Translations under genes and position numbers: made by a program | Part shown: positions 7,828 to 16,968 of the stretch, piece after piece | Layout of the letters: every line of letters begins with the position of its first letter | Numbering within the stretch: the stretch's first letter is position 1 | NCBI GenBank assembly: GCA_050747865.1 | Contig: JBOGJI010000072.1 | Coordinates: 1-25,176, forward strand | Direction: 5' to 3' | DNA: 25,176 bases | Source: JBOGJI01 sp050747865 | GTDB lineage: Bacteria > Acidobacteriota > Thermoanaerobaculia > Multivoradales > JAHEKO01 | The notes under the pieces: model-generated | The model's database searches: none | The model's input: only the letters and a program-made list of their open reading frames with translations | Told to the model about the DNA's origin: nothing

Positions 7828-7867
7828 CGCCCCCTGACCCCTGACCCCTGACCCCCGGGTGGGGGTC
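7828..7867 (-). repeat. G-quadruplex-type tandem heptamer and hairpin in the rng leader
   Basis: On the plus strand CCCCTGA is repeated three times without error (7831-7851). On the transcribed (minus) sense this reads as four G-runs of at least four, separated by TCA: a canonical G4 motif. Directly beside it a perfect 7-bp stem (GACCCCC 7850-7856, loop GGGT, GGGGGTC 7861-7867) follows the rodA stop codon in transcription order. The two structures share bases 7850-7856 and would compete. They lie between the rodA stop and the rng start, about 50 bases before the rng ATG, where they could affect readthrough or rng translation. The structure is read from sequence; any function is inference. Confidence 0.7.
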
Positions 7868-7872
7868 GGGGC

Positions 7873-9009
7873 TTACCGGTTCACGTGGCGGCGCAGGTCG
7901 ATGCCGAGGAGGACGCCGGTGACCAGAAAGGTGGCGACGAGGAAGGAGCCGCCGTAGGAGAGAAACGGCAGCGGGATCCCGGTCACCGGCACCAGGCCGA
8001 CGACCATGGCCACGTTGTAGAGCACCTGGAAGCCGAACCCGGAGAGCAGGCCGGCGGCGAGCAGGATGCTGGAGCGATCGGCGGCGGTGGAGGCGATACC
8101 TACGCCGGAGAGCAGATACCAGGCGTAGAGGCCGAGCACCGAGACGATGCCGACGAAGCCCCACTCCTCCGCCAGCACGGCGAGCACGAAGTCGGTGTGG
8201 CGGGCGGGAAGGAAGCGCAGCTGGCTCTGCGTCCCCTGCATGTAGCCGCGGCCCAGGAAGCCGCCCGAGCCCACCGCGATCTTGCTCTGGCGCAGCTGGT
8301 ATCCGGCGCCCAGAGGGTCGCTCTCCGGAGACAGGAAGGTGCGGACGCGCTCCTTCTGGTAGTCGAGCAGCACGAAGTTCCAGGCGCCGGCCGCCGTCAG
8401 GACCCCGAGACCCACCGCCAGCAGCATCACGCGCCAGCGGACGCCCGCCACCAGGACCATACCCAGGGTCATGGGAACGAACATCGCGGCGCCTCCGAGG
8501 TCCGGCTCGAGGGCGATGAGCACCATGGGCGGCAGCACGACCGCGGCGGTCTGCAGCAGGTGACGGACTTCGATGCGTGGCTGGTGGACGCCGCCCAGGT
8601 TGCGGGCGAGCAGCAGCGCCGTCGCCAGCCTGGCGAGCTCCGAGGGCTGGAAGCGCAGGGGGCCGAGATCGATCCAGCTGCGGGCTCCGCCGGCCTCGGT
8701 TCCGAGGATCAGCACCAGCACCAGGAGCGCCAGGCTCAACCCGTAGAGAGGTGGTGCCAGGCGCACCAGGACCTGGGTCTCGGTCCACAGCGCGACCATG
8801 CCCAGAGCGAGGGCGATCGCGAGCCAGATGAGCTGCCGGGTGGCGTAGTCGCCCGGCAGCTCGGAGGCGGCGCTATGGATGGTCACCACCCCGATGATGG
8901 CCAGCAGCAGGCCAGCGATCCCGGGACCCCAGCGCAGGTGCGCCAGACCGCGCAGCTCGCGCCGGTCCTCAGCCAAGTTCGGGCGAAGGGATTCCGAAAT
9001 GGGCCTCAT
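7873..9009 (-). CDS. rodA: RodA, SEDS-family peptidoglycan glycosyltransferase
   Basis: A 378-residue polytopic inner-membrane protein of the SEDS family that polymerises lipid II in the elongasome together with PBP2. About ten hydrophobic helices are visible. Family signatures include the loop YQLRQSKIAVGSGGFLGRG, FLPARHTDFVLAVLAEEWG, and VTGIPLPFLSYGGS near the C-terminus. The frame is open well upstream into mrdA; I chose the ATG at 9009 (MRPISESL), which overlaps the mrdA end by 41 bases. A TTG at 8976 would overlap by only 8 bases and also precedes the first helix. No convincing Shine-Dalgarno sequence separates the two choices. Translation is probably coupled to mrdA. Confidence 0.93.
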   Translation of the reverse strand: MRPISESLRPNLAEDRRELRGLAHLRWGPGIAGLLLAIIGVVTIHSAASELPGDYATRQLIWLAIALALGMVALWTETQVLVRLAPPLYGLSLALLVLVLILGTEAGGARSWIDLGPLRFQPSELARLATALLLARNLGGVHQPRIEVRHLLQTAAVVLPPMVLIALEPDLGGAAMFVPMTLGMVLVAGVRWRVMLLAVGLGVLTAAGAWNFVLLDYQKERVRTFLSPESDPLGAGYQLRQSKIAVGSGGFLGRGYMQGTQSQLRFLPARHTDFVLAVLAEEWGFVGIVSVLGLYAWYLLSGVGIASTAADRSSILLAAGLLSGFGFQVLYNVAMVVGLVPVTGIPLPFLSYGGSFLVATFLVTGVLLGIDLRRHVNR

Positions 9010-10762
9010 AGACCTGGCGCGCCAGCGGCGCCGCGGCGCGCGAGCCCCCCCCGCCGTGCTCGACGTAGACCACGACGACGAGCTCGGGATCGAAGGCGGG
9101 TGCGAAAGAGGTGAACCACGCGTGATCACGGTGCTCGTACGGGAGGTTGCGGTTGTCCACCCGTGCGGTCTGGCGAATCACCTGCACGGTGCCGGTCTTG
9201 CCCGCTACATCGTGGCCGGGGACCCGCGCGTTGCCGCCGGTGCCGCGATCGTTGACCACTCCCCACAGGGCTTCACGCAGGCGCGCCAGGATGGCGGGGT
9301 CGATGCCGGTCGGCCGGCTCTCCCGCGAGGCCTCGTCGACAACGACGTGAGGTATCACCAGGCGCCCCCCGTTCGCCACCGCCGCGGTCATCACTGCGAG
9401 CTGCAGGGGCGTGGTGAGCAACGGGCCCTGGCCGATGGCCACCGAGATCGTCTCTCCGGGATACCAGGGAATGCCCCGCTCACGCGCGCTCCATTCACTG
9501 TCGGGGACGAGGCCGGCGATCTCGCCGTCGAGGTCGACGCCGGTGGTAGCGCCGAAACCGAAGCGACGGGCGTAGGCGGCGATGCGGTCGATGCCCAGCT
9601 TCTCGCCCAGGTGGTAGAAGTAGACGTCGCAGGACTGCAGGATCGCGGAGCGCAAATCGACCCAGCCGTGGCCCCCGGCCTTCCAGCAGCGGCGCAGGTG
9701 GCCGTAGAAATGGGCTCCGCCGGCGCAGTAGACCCGCGAGCCGGGACCGACGACGCCCTCCGCGAGGCCGGCCGTCGCCATCACGATCTTGAACACCGAG
9801 CCCGGGGACTGGGTGACCTGCAGAGCGCGGTTCTGCAGGGGGTGCAGAGGCGAGCCGATCAGCTTCTCCCAGTCGTCGCGCGCCAGGCGACGGGCGAACA
9901 GGTTGGAGTCGTAGCCGGGGGACGAGGCGAGCGCCCGGATCGCCCCGTCACGGGGGTCGAGAGCGACGATGGCGCCGGCCTGGTCGGCCAGCGCCCTCTG
10001 GGCGCGGATCTGCAGATCCAGATCGAGCGTCAGCCTAAGCGACGCTCCCGCTTGCGCCGGCTCGCGGACGAACGCCTCGCGCGGCCGCCCATGGCTGTCC
10101 ACCACCAGCTCGCGCTCCCCGTCGCGGCCGCGCAGGCGCTCGTCGAAGACGCGCTCGACGCCGCGCCGGCCGATCAGGTCCCCGGCCCGGTAGCGGCCCT
10201 CGCCCCCGGCCAGCTCCTCCTCGTTGACCTCCCCCAGGTAGCCGAGGAGAGCCGCGGTCTGCGGCCCGTAACGGTGGAAGCGGCGTCCCTGGACCACGAC
10301 CTCGAACTCCGGGTGCTCGAGGGACAGGGCGCGCAGGCGCGCCACCTCCTCGAGGCCCAGGTTCTCCGCCAGCAGCACCGGCCGGAACGTGGCCTCGTGC
10401 CGCACCCCGGACACCAGCGCCGCGAGGCTCTCGCGGGGCTCGTCCAGGACGCGCGCCGCCAGGGCGATGCTGGCGGCGACGTCGGCGGCGCGCGAACGGT
10501 AGAGCTCCAGGCTGTAGCTGGGCACCGTCTCCGCCAGCAGCCTGCCCTCGGCGTCGTAGATCTCGCCGCGGGGAGCCCGGATGGGATCGCGACGCAGACG
10601 GTTGTTCTCCGCCAGCATGCGATAGGTATCTCCCTCGCGCAGCTGCACGAAGCCGTAGCGGACGGTCAGCCCCACCACCGTGAGGGCGATGAGCCAGCCG
10701 AGCACGGTGATTCGCCGCGCCAACGTCTCCCGGTGCTCTCGAAGCTGCATCGATCTATTCAC
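8969..10762 (-). CDS. mrdA: Penicillin-binding protein 2 (peptidoglycan D,D-transpeptidase MrdA)
   Basis: A 597-residue class B PBP that crosslinks peptidoglycan during lateral wall growth, anchored in the inner membrane and partnered by RodA. A short cytoplasmic tail and one transmembrane helix (~17-36) are followed by the PBP dimerisation/pedestal region (from about 60, RAPRGEIYDAEGRLLAE). The transpeptidase domain has SVFK at 322-325 (nucleophile S322), the SxN-equivalent S377-C378-D379, and KTG at 522-524. Length is typical. GTG at 10762 lies three bases after the mreD stop; an ATG at 10750 is the alternative. The essential residues are all present. Confidence 0.95.
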   Translation of the reverse strand: MNRSMQLREHRETLARRITVLGWLIALTVVGLTVRYGFVQLREGDTYRMLAENNRLRRDPIRAPRGEIYDAEGRLLAETVPSYSLELYRSRAADVAASIALAARVLDEPRESLAALVSGVRHEATFRPVLLAENLGLEEVARLRALSLEHPEFEVVVQGRRFHRYGPQTAALLGYLGEVNEEELAGGEGRYRAGDLIGRRGVERVFDERLRGRDGERELVVDSHGRPREAFVREPAQAGASLRLTLDLDLQIRAQRALADQAGAIVALDPRDGAIRALASSPGYDSNLFARRLARDDWEKLIGSPLHPLQNRALQVTQSPGSVFKIVMATAGLAEGVVGPGSRVYCAGGAHFYGHLRRCWKAGGHGWVDLRSAILQSCDVYFYHLGEKLGIDRIAAYARRFGFGATTGVDLDGEIAGLVPDSEWSARERGIPWYPGETISVAIGQGPLLTTPLQLAVMTAAVANGGRLVIPHVVVDEASRESRPTGIDPAILARLREALWGVVNDRGTGGNARVPGHDVAGKTGTVQVIRQTARVDNRNLPYEHRDHAWFTSFAPAFDPELVVVVYVEHGGGGSRAAAPLARQVYEAHFGIPSPELG

Positions 10763-10765
10763 AGT

Positions 10766-11284
10766 CTAGTCGAAGCGGAGCCGCGACGACCGCGCGAGGC
10801 GACGTTCTGCCGTTCGCCGTTGCAGCCGCCGCGCCAGGCCGCCGATCAGGGTCGCGGCGGCGGCCACGGACAAGGATTTCACCACCCCCCAGCCGATGCC
10901 GGGCGCCTGGGCGCCGGCCGCGAACGCCGATGCCAGCGGCCAGAGCACCAGCTGTTGCACCGCCGCCCCGGCGGCGCACGCCGCGAACAGTGCGGGGCCC
11001 TGGTTCAGAACCAGCCGCTGCGCCGCCATCGACACCGCGAACGCGACCAACGTATAGGTGATGCCATACAGTCCCAGCGGCGTGCCCGCCAGGGCGTCGG
11101 CGGCCCACCCCGCCACGGCGCCATAAGCACAAGCCGGCACCGGCCGGCTGCTCGCCGCGCGCAGCAACGCGAGCAGCAGGAACGTATCCATCACCAGGCC
11201 GAACCCCGGCCAGAGAGCCAGGCCCGCGGCCTGGACCAGGACGCACAGCACCAGTGCCAGCAGGAAGCCGAGCAGACGCCTCAC
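10766..11284 (-). CDS. mreD: Rod shape-determining protein MreD
   Basis: A 172-residue hydrophobic protein of five to six predicted membrane helices, the usual size for MreD. MreD is an inner-membrane component of the elongasome that works with MreC to control PBP2-RodA. Sequence similarity within this family is weak; the assignment rests on hydropathy, length and its position between mreC and mrdA. Its GTG start overlaps the mreC stop by four bases (GTGA), a tight translational coupling that fixes the start. The C-terminal tail is strongly basic (RRLQRRTAERRLARSSR). Confidence 0.9.
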   Translation of the reverse strand: MRRLLGFLLALVLCVLVQAAGLALWPGFGLVMDTFLLLALLRAASSRPVPACAYGAVAGWAADALAGTPLGLYGITYTLVAFAVSMAAQRLVLNQGPALFAACAAGAAVQQLVLWPLASAFAAGAQAPGIGWGVVKSLSVAAAATLIGGLARRLQRRTAERRLARSSRLRFD

Positions 11285-12111
11285 GGTTCTGTTCTCTCGA
11301 GCTCGTCGGGCCAGCCGCGTGCCGGCAACAGATACACCTGGGTCAACTGTTCGGGGTCGACCGCGGGATCGAGCTCGACCTGGTGGAACAGCTCGCCGCC
11401 GGGCTCGACCCGCCGCACGGTGCCCACGGGCAGGCCGCGCGGGTAGATGCCGTCGGTGCCCGAGGTGACCACCACGTCGCCGGGCCGTATATCCTCCTGC
11501 AACGGGATCTCCACCAGCTCGAGCCCGCCTTCCGCGCCTCCCGAGACCAGGCCCTGCCGGCGGGTGCGCTCGACCATCGCCCCCACCCAGGCCTCCCGAT
11601 CGGTGACCAGCTGCACGCGCGCCCAGGGGCCGGTGGCGTTGATCACCCGGCCCACGATCCCCGCCGGCACCACCACCGGCTGGTTGTATTGTGCTTCGCC
11701 CGAGGCCAGCCGGATCACCAGGCTGCGCAGCAGGCCTCGCGTGTCGCTGTAGATGACGTCGGCGAGGGCCACCGGACGGGCGGCGTGGCGCTCGTATTCG
11801 ACCGCGCCCTGGAGGCGTCGCACGTCTCCCTCCAGGCCGTACAGGCGCAGGAGCCGCAGCTCGAGATCCGCCAGCTCCTCGCGCAGGCGCAGATTCTCCC
11901 GGCGCAGCCCACCCCAGTGGCGCACCGTATTGACGCCGCCGGCCAGCGCGCCCCGCACCGAGCTGACGGCGCCGGCGAACGGCGCCACGACGCGCAGCAG
12001 CGCCCGGCGCGCGGGGGAGGCTTGCGCCGTCGCATCGTCCTGCACCGCCAGGACGACGAGCTGGACCAACAGCAGCACCACCAGCGCGAGGGTGCTGCGT
12101 CTGGCGCCCAC
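11281..12111 (-). CDS. mreC: Rod shape-determining protein MreC
   Basis: A 276-residue bitopic protein: one transmembrane helix at about 8-24, a coiled coil around 68-110 (LRRENLRLREELADLELRL), and two beta-barrel lobes typical of MreC, with NQPVVVPAGIVGRVI and DIRPGDVVVTSG as recognisable strands. It bridges MreB filaments to periplasmic PBP2 and activates it. The GTG start is 11 bases after the mreB stop. Its end overlaps mreD by four bases, so mreB, mreC and mreD are almost certainly one transcript. No unusual residues seen. Confidence 0.94.
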   Translation of the reverse strand: MGARRSTLALVVLLLVQLVVLAVQDDATAQASPARRALLRVVAPFAGAVSSVRGALAGGVNTVRHWGGLRRENLRLREELADLELRLLRLYGLEGDVRRLQGAVEYERHAARPVALADVIYSDTRGLLRSLVIRLASGEAQYNQPVVVPAGIVGRVINATGPWARVQLVTDREAWVGAMVERTRRQGLVSGGAEGGLELVEIPLQEDIRPGDVVVTSGTDGIYPRGLPVGTVRRVEPGGELFHQVELDPAVDPEQLTQVYLLPARGWPDELERTEP

Positions 12112-12122
12112 GGTCCCGTCCC

Positions 12123-13148
<1,026 letters not shown>

Positions 13149-13288
13149 GCTATGGGCTCAGGCTCCTTGGTCTGGCTTCTCGGTATAGGGCGGCGGATTC
13201 TATCGGTGCGCCGCGAGGGAGTCGCAGGCTCGGCGCTCGCGTGCGCCGAAAGGTAGCATAAGGTAGAGGGGAAAGAGGGAAACGACCG
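13149..13288. promoter_or_regulatory. Divergent mreB / ppiD-like promoter region
   Basis: This 140-bp gap must drive both directions. For mreB, TAGAAT (reverse complement of 13197-13202) is a near-consensus -10 about 49 bases upstream of the ATG, but no good -35 is seen at the expected spacing. For the plus strand, TAGCAT (13253-13258) is a weaker -10 candidate. A perfect 6-bp hairpin, CGGCGC-TCGCGT-GCGCCG, lies at 13231-13248 between them and could be an operator or chance GC pairing. AGAGGGGAAAGAGGG just before 13289 is purine-rich and may act as the ribosome binding site of the foldase gene. Confidence 0.4.
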
Positions 13289-15292
13289 ATGCTGAAAGTC
13301 TTTCGCGACAACTTGAAGAGCCTGCACTGGGTGCTCTGGCTCGTCGTCGGGGTGATGGTGCTCTTCGTCTTCGCCCAGTGGGGCGGCGGCGGCCAGCTCT
13401 CCGGCACCGGCCAGCGGGACATCGCCGCCACCGTGGGCGACCGGAGGATCACGGTCGGCGAGTTCCAGCGCGCTTACGAGAGCACGGACCGGCAGTACCA
13501 GCAGATGTTCGGCGAGCAGTACACGCCCGAGCTGGCCCGCCAGCTGGGGGTCGCCCAGCAGGTCATCGATCAGCTCATCAACCGCCAGCTGCTGCTCGAC
13601 GAGGCGCGGCGCGCCGGCCTGGGCGTCACCGACGGCGAGCTGCGCCGGGCCATCCAGGAGGTGCCCGCCTTCCAGGACGAGCGGGGGCGCTGGATCGGCG
13701 AGGAGCAGTTCCGCCAGATCTTGAGCGGCGGCGGCTACACCGTGGCCGAGTTCGAGCAGGCCATGCGCGACGATCTGCTGGTGCAGAAGCTGCAGACCAC
13801 CCTGCGCCAGGGCCTATTCGTGCCCGCCGGGCAGGTGGAGCAGGCCTTCCGCGAGCGCACCGAGCGCGCCGCGATCCGCTACGTCAGCCTGCCGGCGAGC
13901 GGCCTGCTCGCCGAGGTGGAGGTGGAGGACGGCGCCGCCCGCCGCTACTTCGACCGGCACCCGGATCGCTTCCGCCTGCCAGAGCGGCGGGTCGCCGAAT
14001 ACCTGCTGGTGGACCGCGAGAAGGTGGCGGAGGGCCTGGCTCTCGAAAACCAGGAGATCAGGGCGTCGTACGAGGAGAATCGCGACCAGTACACGCAGCC
14101 CGAGCAGGTGCATGCCCGGCACATCCTGCTGCGCACCGCCGAGCGCACGGTGGAAGAGGCGCGCGAGCAGCTCGTGGGCGTCGCCGCGCGCATCAACGCC
14201 GGGGAGGACTTCGAGACGGTGGCGCGCGAGGTCTCGGAGGATCCCGAATCGGCCGAGCAGGGCGGCGACCTCGGCTTCTTCGGCCGCGAGGACATGGTGG
14301 CCCCGTTCAGCGAGGCGGCCTTCGCGGCGGAAGTCGGCGAACTAGTGGGCCCGGTGGAGACGCCATTCGGCGTCCACCTGATCCAGGTGATCGACCGCCG
14401 CAGCGGCGGCACCACCCCGTTCGAAGAGGTGCGGGCCCAGATCGAGTCCCGACTGCGCCGCGAGCGCGCGGCGACCGCCGCCGAGGAGCGGGCGCAGGCG
14501 CTTGCCGACCAGCTCGCCAACGGGGACGCCTCGCCGGCGACCCTCGAGCGGCTGGCGACCGAAGACACCGCGTTGACCCACGGCACCACGCCGCCGTTCG
14601 GGCGCCAGGACCACGTGCCCGAGATCGGCCGCTCCAATGAGTTCACCGAGACGGCCTTCCAGAGCGCCGCGGGCGAGGCCGCCGGGCCGGCGGGGCTGGC
14701 GAGCGGCTGGGCGGTGCTGGTGGTGCGCGAGATCCAGGCGCCGCGCCTGCCCGAGTTCGAGGAGGTGGAGACGGAGGTGGTCGACGAGGTGCGCCGCGAG
14801 CGCGCCTTGAACCGGGCGGAGAAGCGCCTCGAGGCGGTGCGCGGCGCGGTGCGCGCCGGCGCCGATCTGGCCGAAGCGGCGGAGCAGGCCGGGCTCGAGG
14901 TCGCCGAGAGCGGCGAGTTCGGGGCCGGGGAACGCGCCGGATCCCTGGGCACCGCCCCGGCGGTGGTGGAGCGGGCGCTGAAGCTCGACGAGGGAGCGGC
15001 GGACGGCCCGGTCCGCACCGCCGACGCCGCCGTGCTCTTCGAGGTCGTGAGCCGGACGCGTTTCGACCGGCAGGCCTTCGCCGAGCAGCGCGAGCAGCTG
15101 CGCGACGAGCTCGCCTCGCAGCGCCTGAGCACGTTGCTGGCGTCGCAGATCCAGGCGCGGCGGCAGGAGCTCACGGTCGAGCTCAACCAGGAGCTGCTCG
15201 CCCAGGTCGAGGGCACCGGCGGCGGCCAACGCGTCTGGTCGAGCGAGCACGGCCACTGGCACGACGCCGGCGGCGCCGCCGAAGGCTCGTAG
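13289..15292 (+). CDS. PpiD/SurA-like membrane-anchored peptidyl-prolyl isomerase
   Basis: A 667-residue envelope foldase. A short basic tail and one transmembrane helix (~13-31) anchor it with the bulk in the periplasm, as in PpiD. Residues ~40-200 form a SurA_N-type chaperone domain (YTPELARQLGVAQQVIDQLI). A parvulin rotamase domain follows at 272-370 (VHARHILL, GGDLGFFGREDMVAPF, TPFGVHLIQVIDR). A long C-terminal alpha-helical region, ~440-640, resembles the second degenerate PPIase/chaperone half of PpiD proteins. The tail ends in a His-rich HGHWHD. It probably helps outer-membrane protein folding. The gene starts the plus-strand group and ends nine bases before ruvA, which suggests cotranscription. 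Confidence 0.9.
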   Translation: MLKVFRDNLKSLHWVLWLVVGVMVLFVFAQWGGGGQLSGTGQRDIAATVGDRRITVGEFQRAYESTDRQYQQMFGEQYTPELARQLGVAQQVIDQLINRQLLLDEARRAGLGVTDGELRRAIQEVPAFQDERGRWIGEEQFRQILSGGGYTVAEFEQAMRDDLLVQKLQTTLRQGLFVPAGQVEQAFRERTERAAIRYVSLPASGLLAEVEVEDGAARRYFDRHPDRFRLPERRVAEYLLVDREKVAEGLALENQEIRASYEENRDQYTQPEQVHARHILLRTAERTVEEAREQLVGVAARINAGEDFETVAREVSEDPESAEQGGDLGFFGREDMVAPFSEAAFAAEVGELVGPVETPFGVHLIQVIDRRSGGTTPFEEVRAQIESRLRRERAATAAEERAQALADQLANGDASPATLERLATEDTALTHGTTPPFGRQDHVPEIGRSNEFTETAFQSAAGEAAGPAGLASGWAVLVVREIQAPRLPEFEEVETEVVDEVRRERALNRAEKRLEAVRGAVRAGADLAEAAEQAGLEVAESGEFGAGERAGSLGTAPAVVERALKLDEGAADGPVRTADAAVLFEVVSRTRFDRQAFAEQREQLRDELASQRLSTLLASQIQARRQELTVELNQELLAQVEGTGGGQRVWSSEHGHWHDAGGAAEGS

Positions 15293-15301
15293 CGGCCGAA
15301 C

Positions 15302-15895
15302 ATGATCGGGTATCTCAAGGGCACTCCGCTAGCGGTCCGCCCCGAACGGGTGCTGCTCGACGTGCAGGGCGTGGGCTACGAGGTCCACATCCCGTTGTCG
15401 ACCTACTACGAGATCGAGCGCGCCGGCGACGGCCGGCCCCTGGCGCTGCACGTCCACACCCACGTGCGCGAGGACTCGCTCGAGCTCTACGGCTTCTGGA
15501 GCGAGCGGGAGCGGCTGCTCTTCGAGCGCTTGATCGCCGTCTCCGGCATCGGGCCGCGGCTCGCCCGCGTCATCCTCTCCGGGCTGCCGCCGGATGAGCT
15601 GGTCGCCGCCCTGGCCGCCGGCGACGTCGCCCGGCTCTCTCGCACCCCGGGGATCGGCAAGAAGACGGCGGAGCGCATGATCCTGGAGCTCCAGGACAAG
15701 GTGCGGGACCTGGCGGCCGAGCTGCCCGAGTCCGCGGGCCCGGCTCTCACCGGCGATCTCGTCGACGCCCTCACCGCGCTAGGATACAAACCGCAAGAGT
15801 CGGAGCGCGCCGTCGCCACCGCCCGCGAGAGCTCTCCCGAGGCCGCCTTCCACGTGCTGCTGCGCCTCGCCCTGACCCGCCTGTCGCGGGCTTGA
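15302..15895 (+). CDS. ruvA: Holliday junction branch migration complex subunit RuvA
   Basis: A 197-residue DNA-binding subunit that tetramerises on four-way junctions and loads RuvB. The N-terminal OB domain (MIGYLKG, VGYEVHIPL) spans about 1-62. Two helix-hairpin-helix motifs follow: LIAVSGIGPRLARVIL (77-92) and LSRTPGIGKKTAERMILEL (112-130). Domain III at 150-195 (DALTALGYKPQESERAV) contacts RuvB. Length is normal. It lies between the foldase gene and ruvB, with no ruvC in the window. Confidence 0.96.
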   Translation: MIGYLKGTPLAVRPERVLLDVQGVGYEVHIPLSTYYEIERAGDGRPLALHVHTHVREDSLELYGFWSERERLLFERLIAVSGIGPRLARVILSGLPPDELVAALAAGDVARLSRTPGIGKKTAERMILELQDKVRDLAAELPESAGPALTGDLVDALTALGYKPQESERAVATARESSPEAAFHVLLRLALTRLSRA

Positions 15896-15911
15896 GCCTC
15901 CCACCCTCGTC

Positions 15912-15917
15912 TACAAT
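15912..15917 (+). promoter_or_regulatory. Candidate -10 box for a leaderless ruvB transcript
   Basis: TACAAT matches the -10 consensus at five of six positions. It ends seven bases before the ruvB GTG, so transcription would begin at or next to the start codon. The ruvB start has no Shine-Dalgarno sequence. No good -35 lies at 16-18 bases; TTGAGC is present but only 14 bases upstream. ruvB may also be read from ruvA. Confidence 0.3.
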
Positions 15918-15923
15918 CACGCC

Positions 15924-16949
15924 GTGCCCCAGGAGCGCCATCTACTGGTAGCGACACCCGAGCCTGAGGAGCTCGGCCTGGAAGCGTCGCTGCGGCCGCG
16001 CTCGCTCGCCGAATACGTCGGGCAGGCGCGCATTGTCGACAAGCTCAAGGTCTTCATCCAGGCCGCTCGCGAGCGCGGGGAGCCGCTGGATCACGTCCTC
16101 CTCTTTGGTCCCCCGGGGCTGGGCAAGACGACCCTGGCGCACATCGTGGCGCACGAGATGGGAGCGCCGCTGCGCTCCACCGCCGGGCCGGTGCTCGAGC
16201 GAGCCGGCGACCTCGCCGCCATCCTCACCAACCTCGAGCCCGGCCAGGTCCTGTTCATCGACGAGGTGCACCGGCTGGGGCCGACGGTCGAGGAGGTGCT
16301 CTATCCGGCGCTCGAGGACTTCCGGCTCGACCTCGTCCTCGGCCAGGGGCCGGCGGCGCGCACCGTCAAGATCGACCTGCCGCGCTTCACCCTGGTCGGC
16401 GCGACCACCCGCACCGGCCTGCTGTCGGCGCCGCTGCACGGCCGCTTCGGCATCGTCCACCGGCTCGACTTCTACCCGCCGGAGGAGCTGGCGCAGATCG
16501 TCGCCCGCTCAGCAGGGATCCTGGGCATCGAGGTGGACACGGAGGGAGCCGACGAGATCGCCCGCCGCAGCCGCGGCACTCCGCGCGTCGCCAACCGGCT
16601 GCTGCGGCGGGTGCGGGACTTCGCCCAGGTCGACGGCGCCGACGTCATCGACCGCGCCGTCGCCCGCCACGCCCTGGGGAAGCTGGAGGTGGACGAGCTG
16701 GGATTCGATGACCTCGACCGGCGGATCCTGACGACCTTGATCGAGCACTACCAGGGCGGTCCGGCGGGCATCCAGGCCGTCGCCGCGGCGGTCGGCGAGG
16801 ACAAGGGGACGATCGAGGACCTGCACGAGCCTTTTCTCATCCAGGTCGGATTCCTGCAGCGCACGCCGCGGGGCCGGGTGGCCACCGAACGCGCCTACGA
16901 GCACCTCGGGTATCCGCCGCCGGCGAGCCGGTCCGGGCGCCTGTTCTGA
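15924..16949 (+). CDS. ruvB: Holliday junction branch migration helicase RuvB
   Basis: A 341-residue AAA+ motor that forms hexameric rings pulling DNA through the RuvA-bound junction. Walker A is GPPGLGKTT at 62-70, Walker B FIDEVHR at 111-117, and sensor 1/arginine-finger segments lie in GATTRTGLLSAPLHGRFG. The C-terminal winged helix (QAVAAAVGEDKGTIEDLHEP, FLQRTPRGR) is complete. The GTG start gives MPQERHLLVATP ahead of the conserved LRPRSLAEYVGQ. It follows ruvA by 28 bases and precedes the lipid kinase by 19, in one apparent operon. Confidence 0.97.
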   Translation: MPQERHLLVATPEPEELGLEASLRPRSLAEYVGQARIVDKLKVFIQAARERGEPLDHVLLFGPPGLGKTTLAHIVAHEMGAPLRSTAGPVLERAGDLAAILTNLEPGQVLFIDEVHRLGPTVEEVLYPALEDFRLDLVLGQGPAARTVKIDLPRFTLVGATTRTGLLSAPLHGRFGIVHRLDFYPPEELAQIVARSAGILGIEVDTEGADEIARRSRGTPRVANRLLRRVRDFAQVDGADVIDRAVARHALGKLEVDELGFDDLDRRILTTLIEHYQGGPAGIQAVAAAVGEDKGTIEDLHEPFLIQVGFLQRTPRGRVATERAYEHLGYPPPASRSGRLF

Positions 16950-16968
16950 TCTGAGAGCGGCGGCGGCC

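Noticed and set aside
4106..7837. Very long plus-strand open frame (1243 codons) opposite the kinase/glycosidase and rng genes
   Set aside because: Low-complexity Arg/Ala/Gly/Glu composition and exact antisense register to two well-supported genes; a byproduct of high GC with few stop codons.
8879..11446. 855-codon plus-strand open frame opposite rodA, mrdA and mreD
   Set aside because: Same reason: antisense to recognised genes, no domain or motif, crosses several gene boundaries.
16948..16958. GATCTGAGAGC after ruvB, equal to the outer flank of the palindromic repeat copy near 1410-1424
   Set aside because: Only 11 bases, does not continue into GCCTGTGAA; probably chance.
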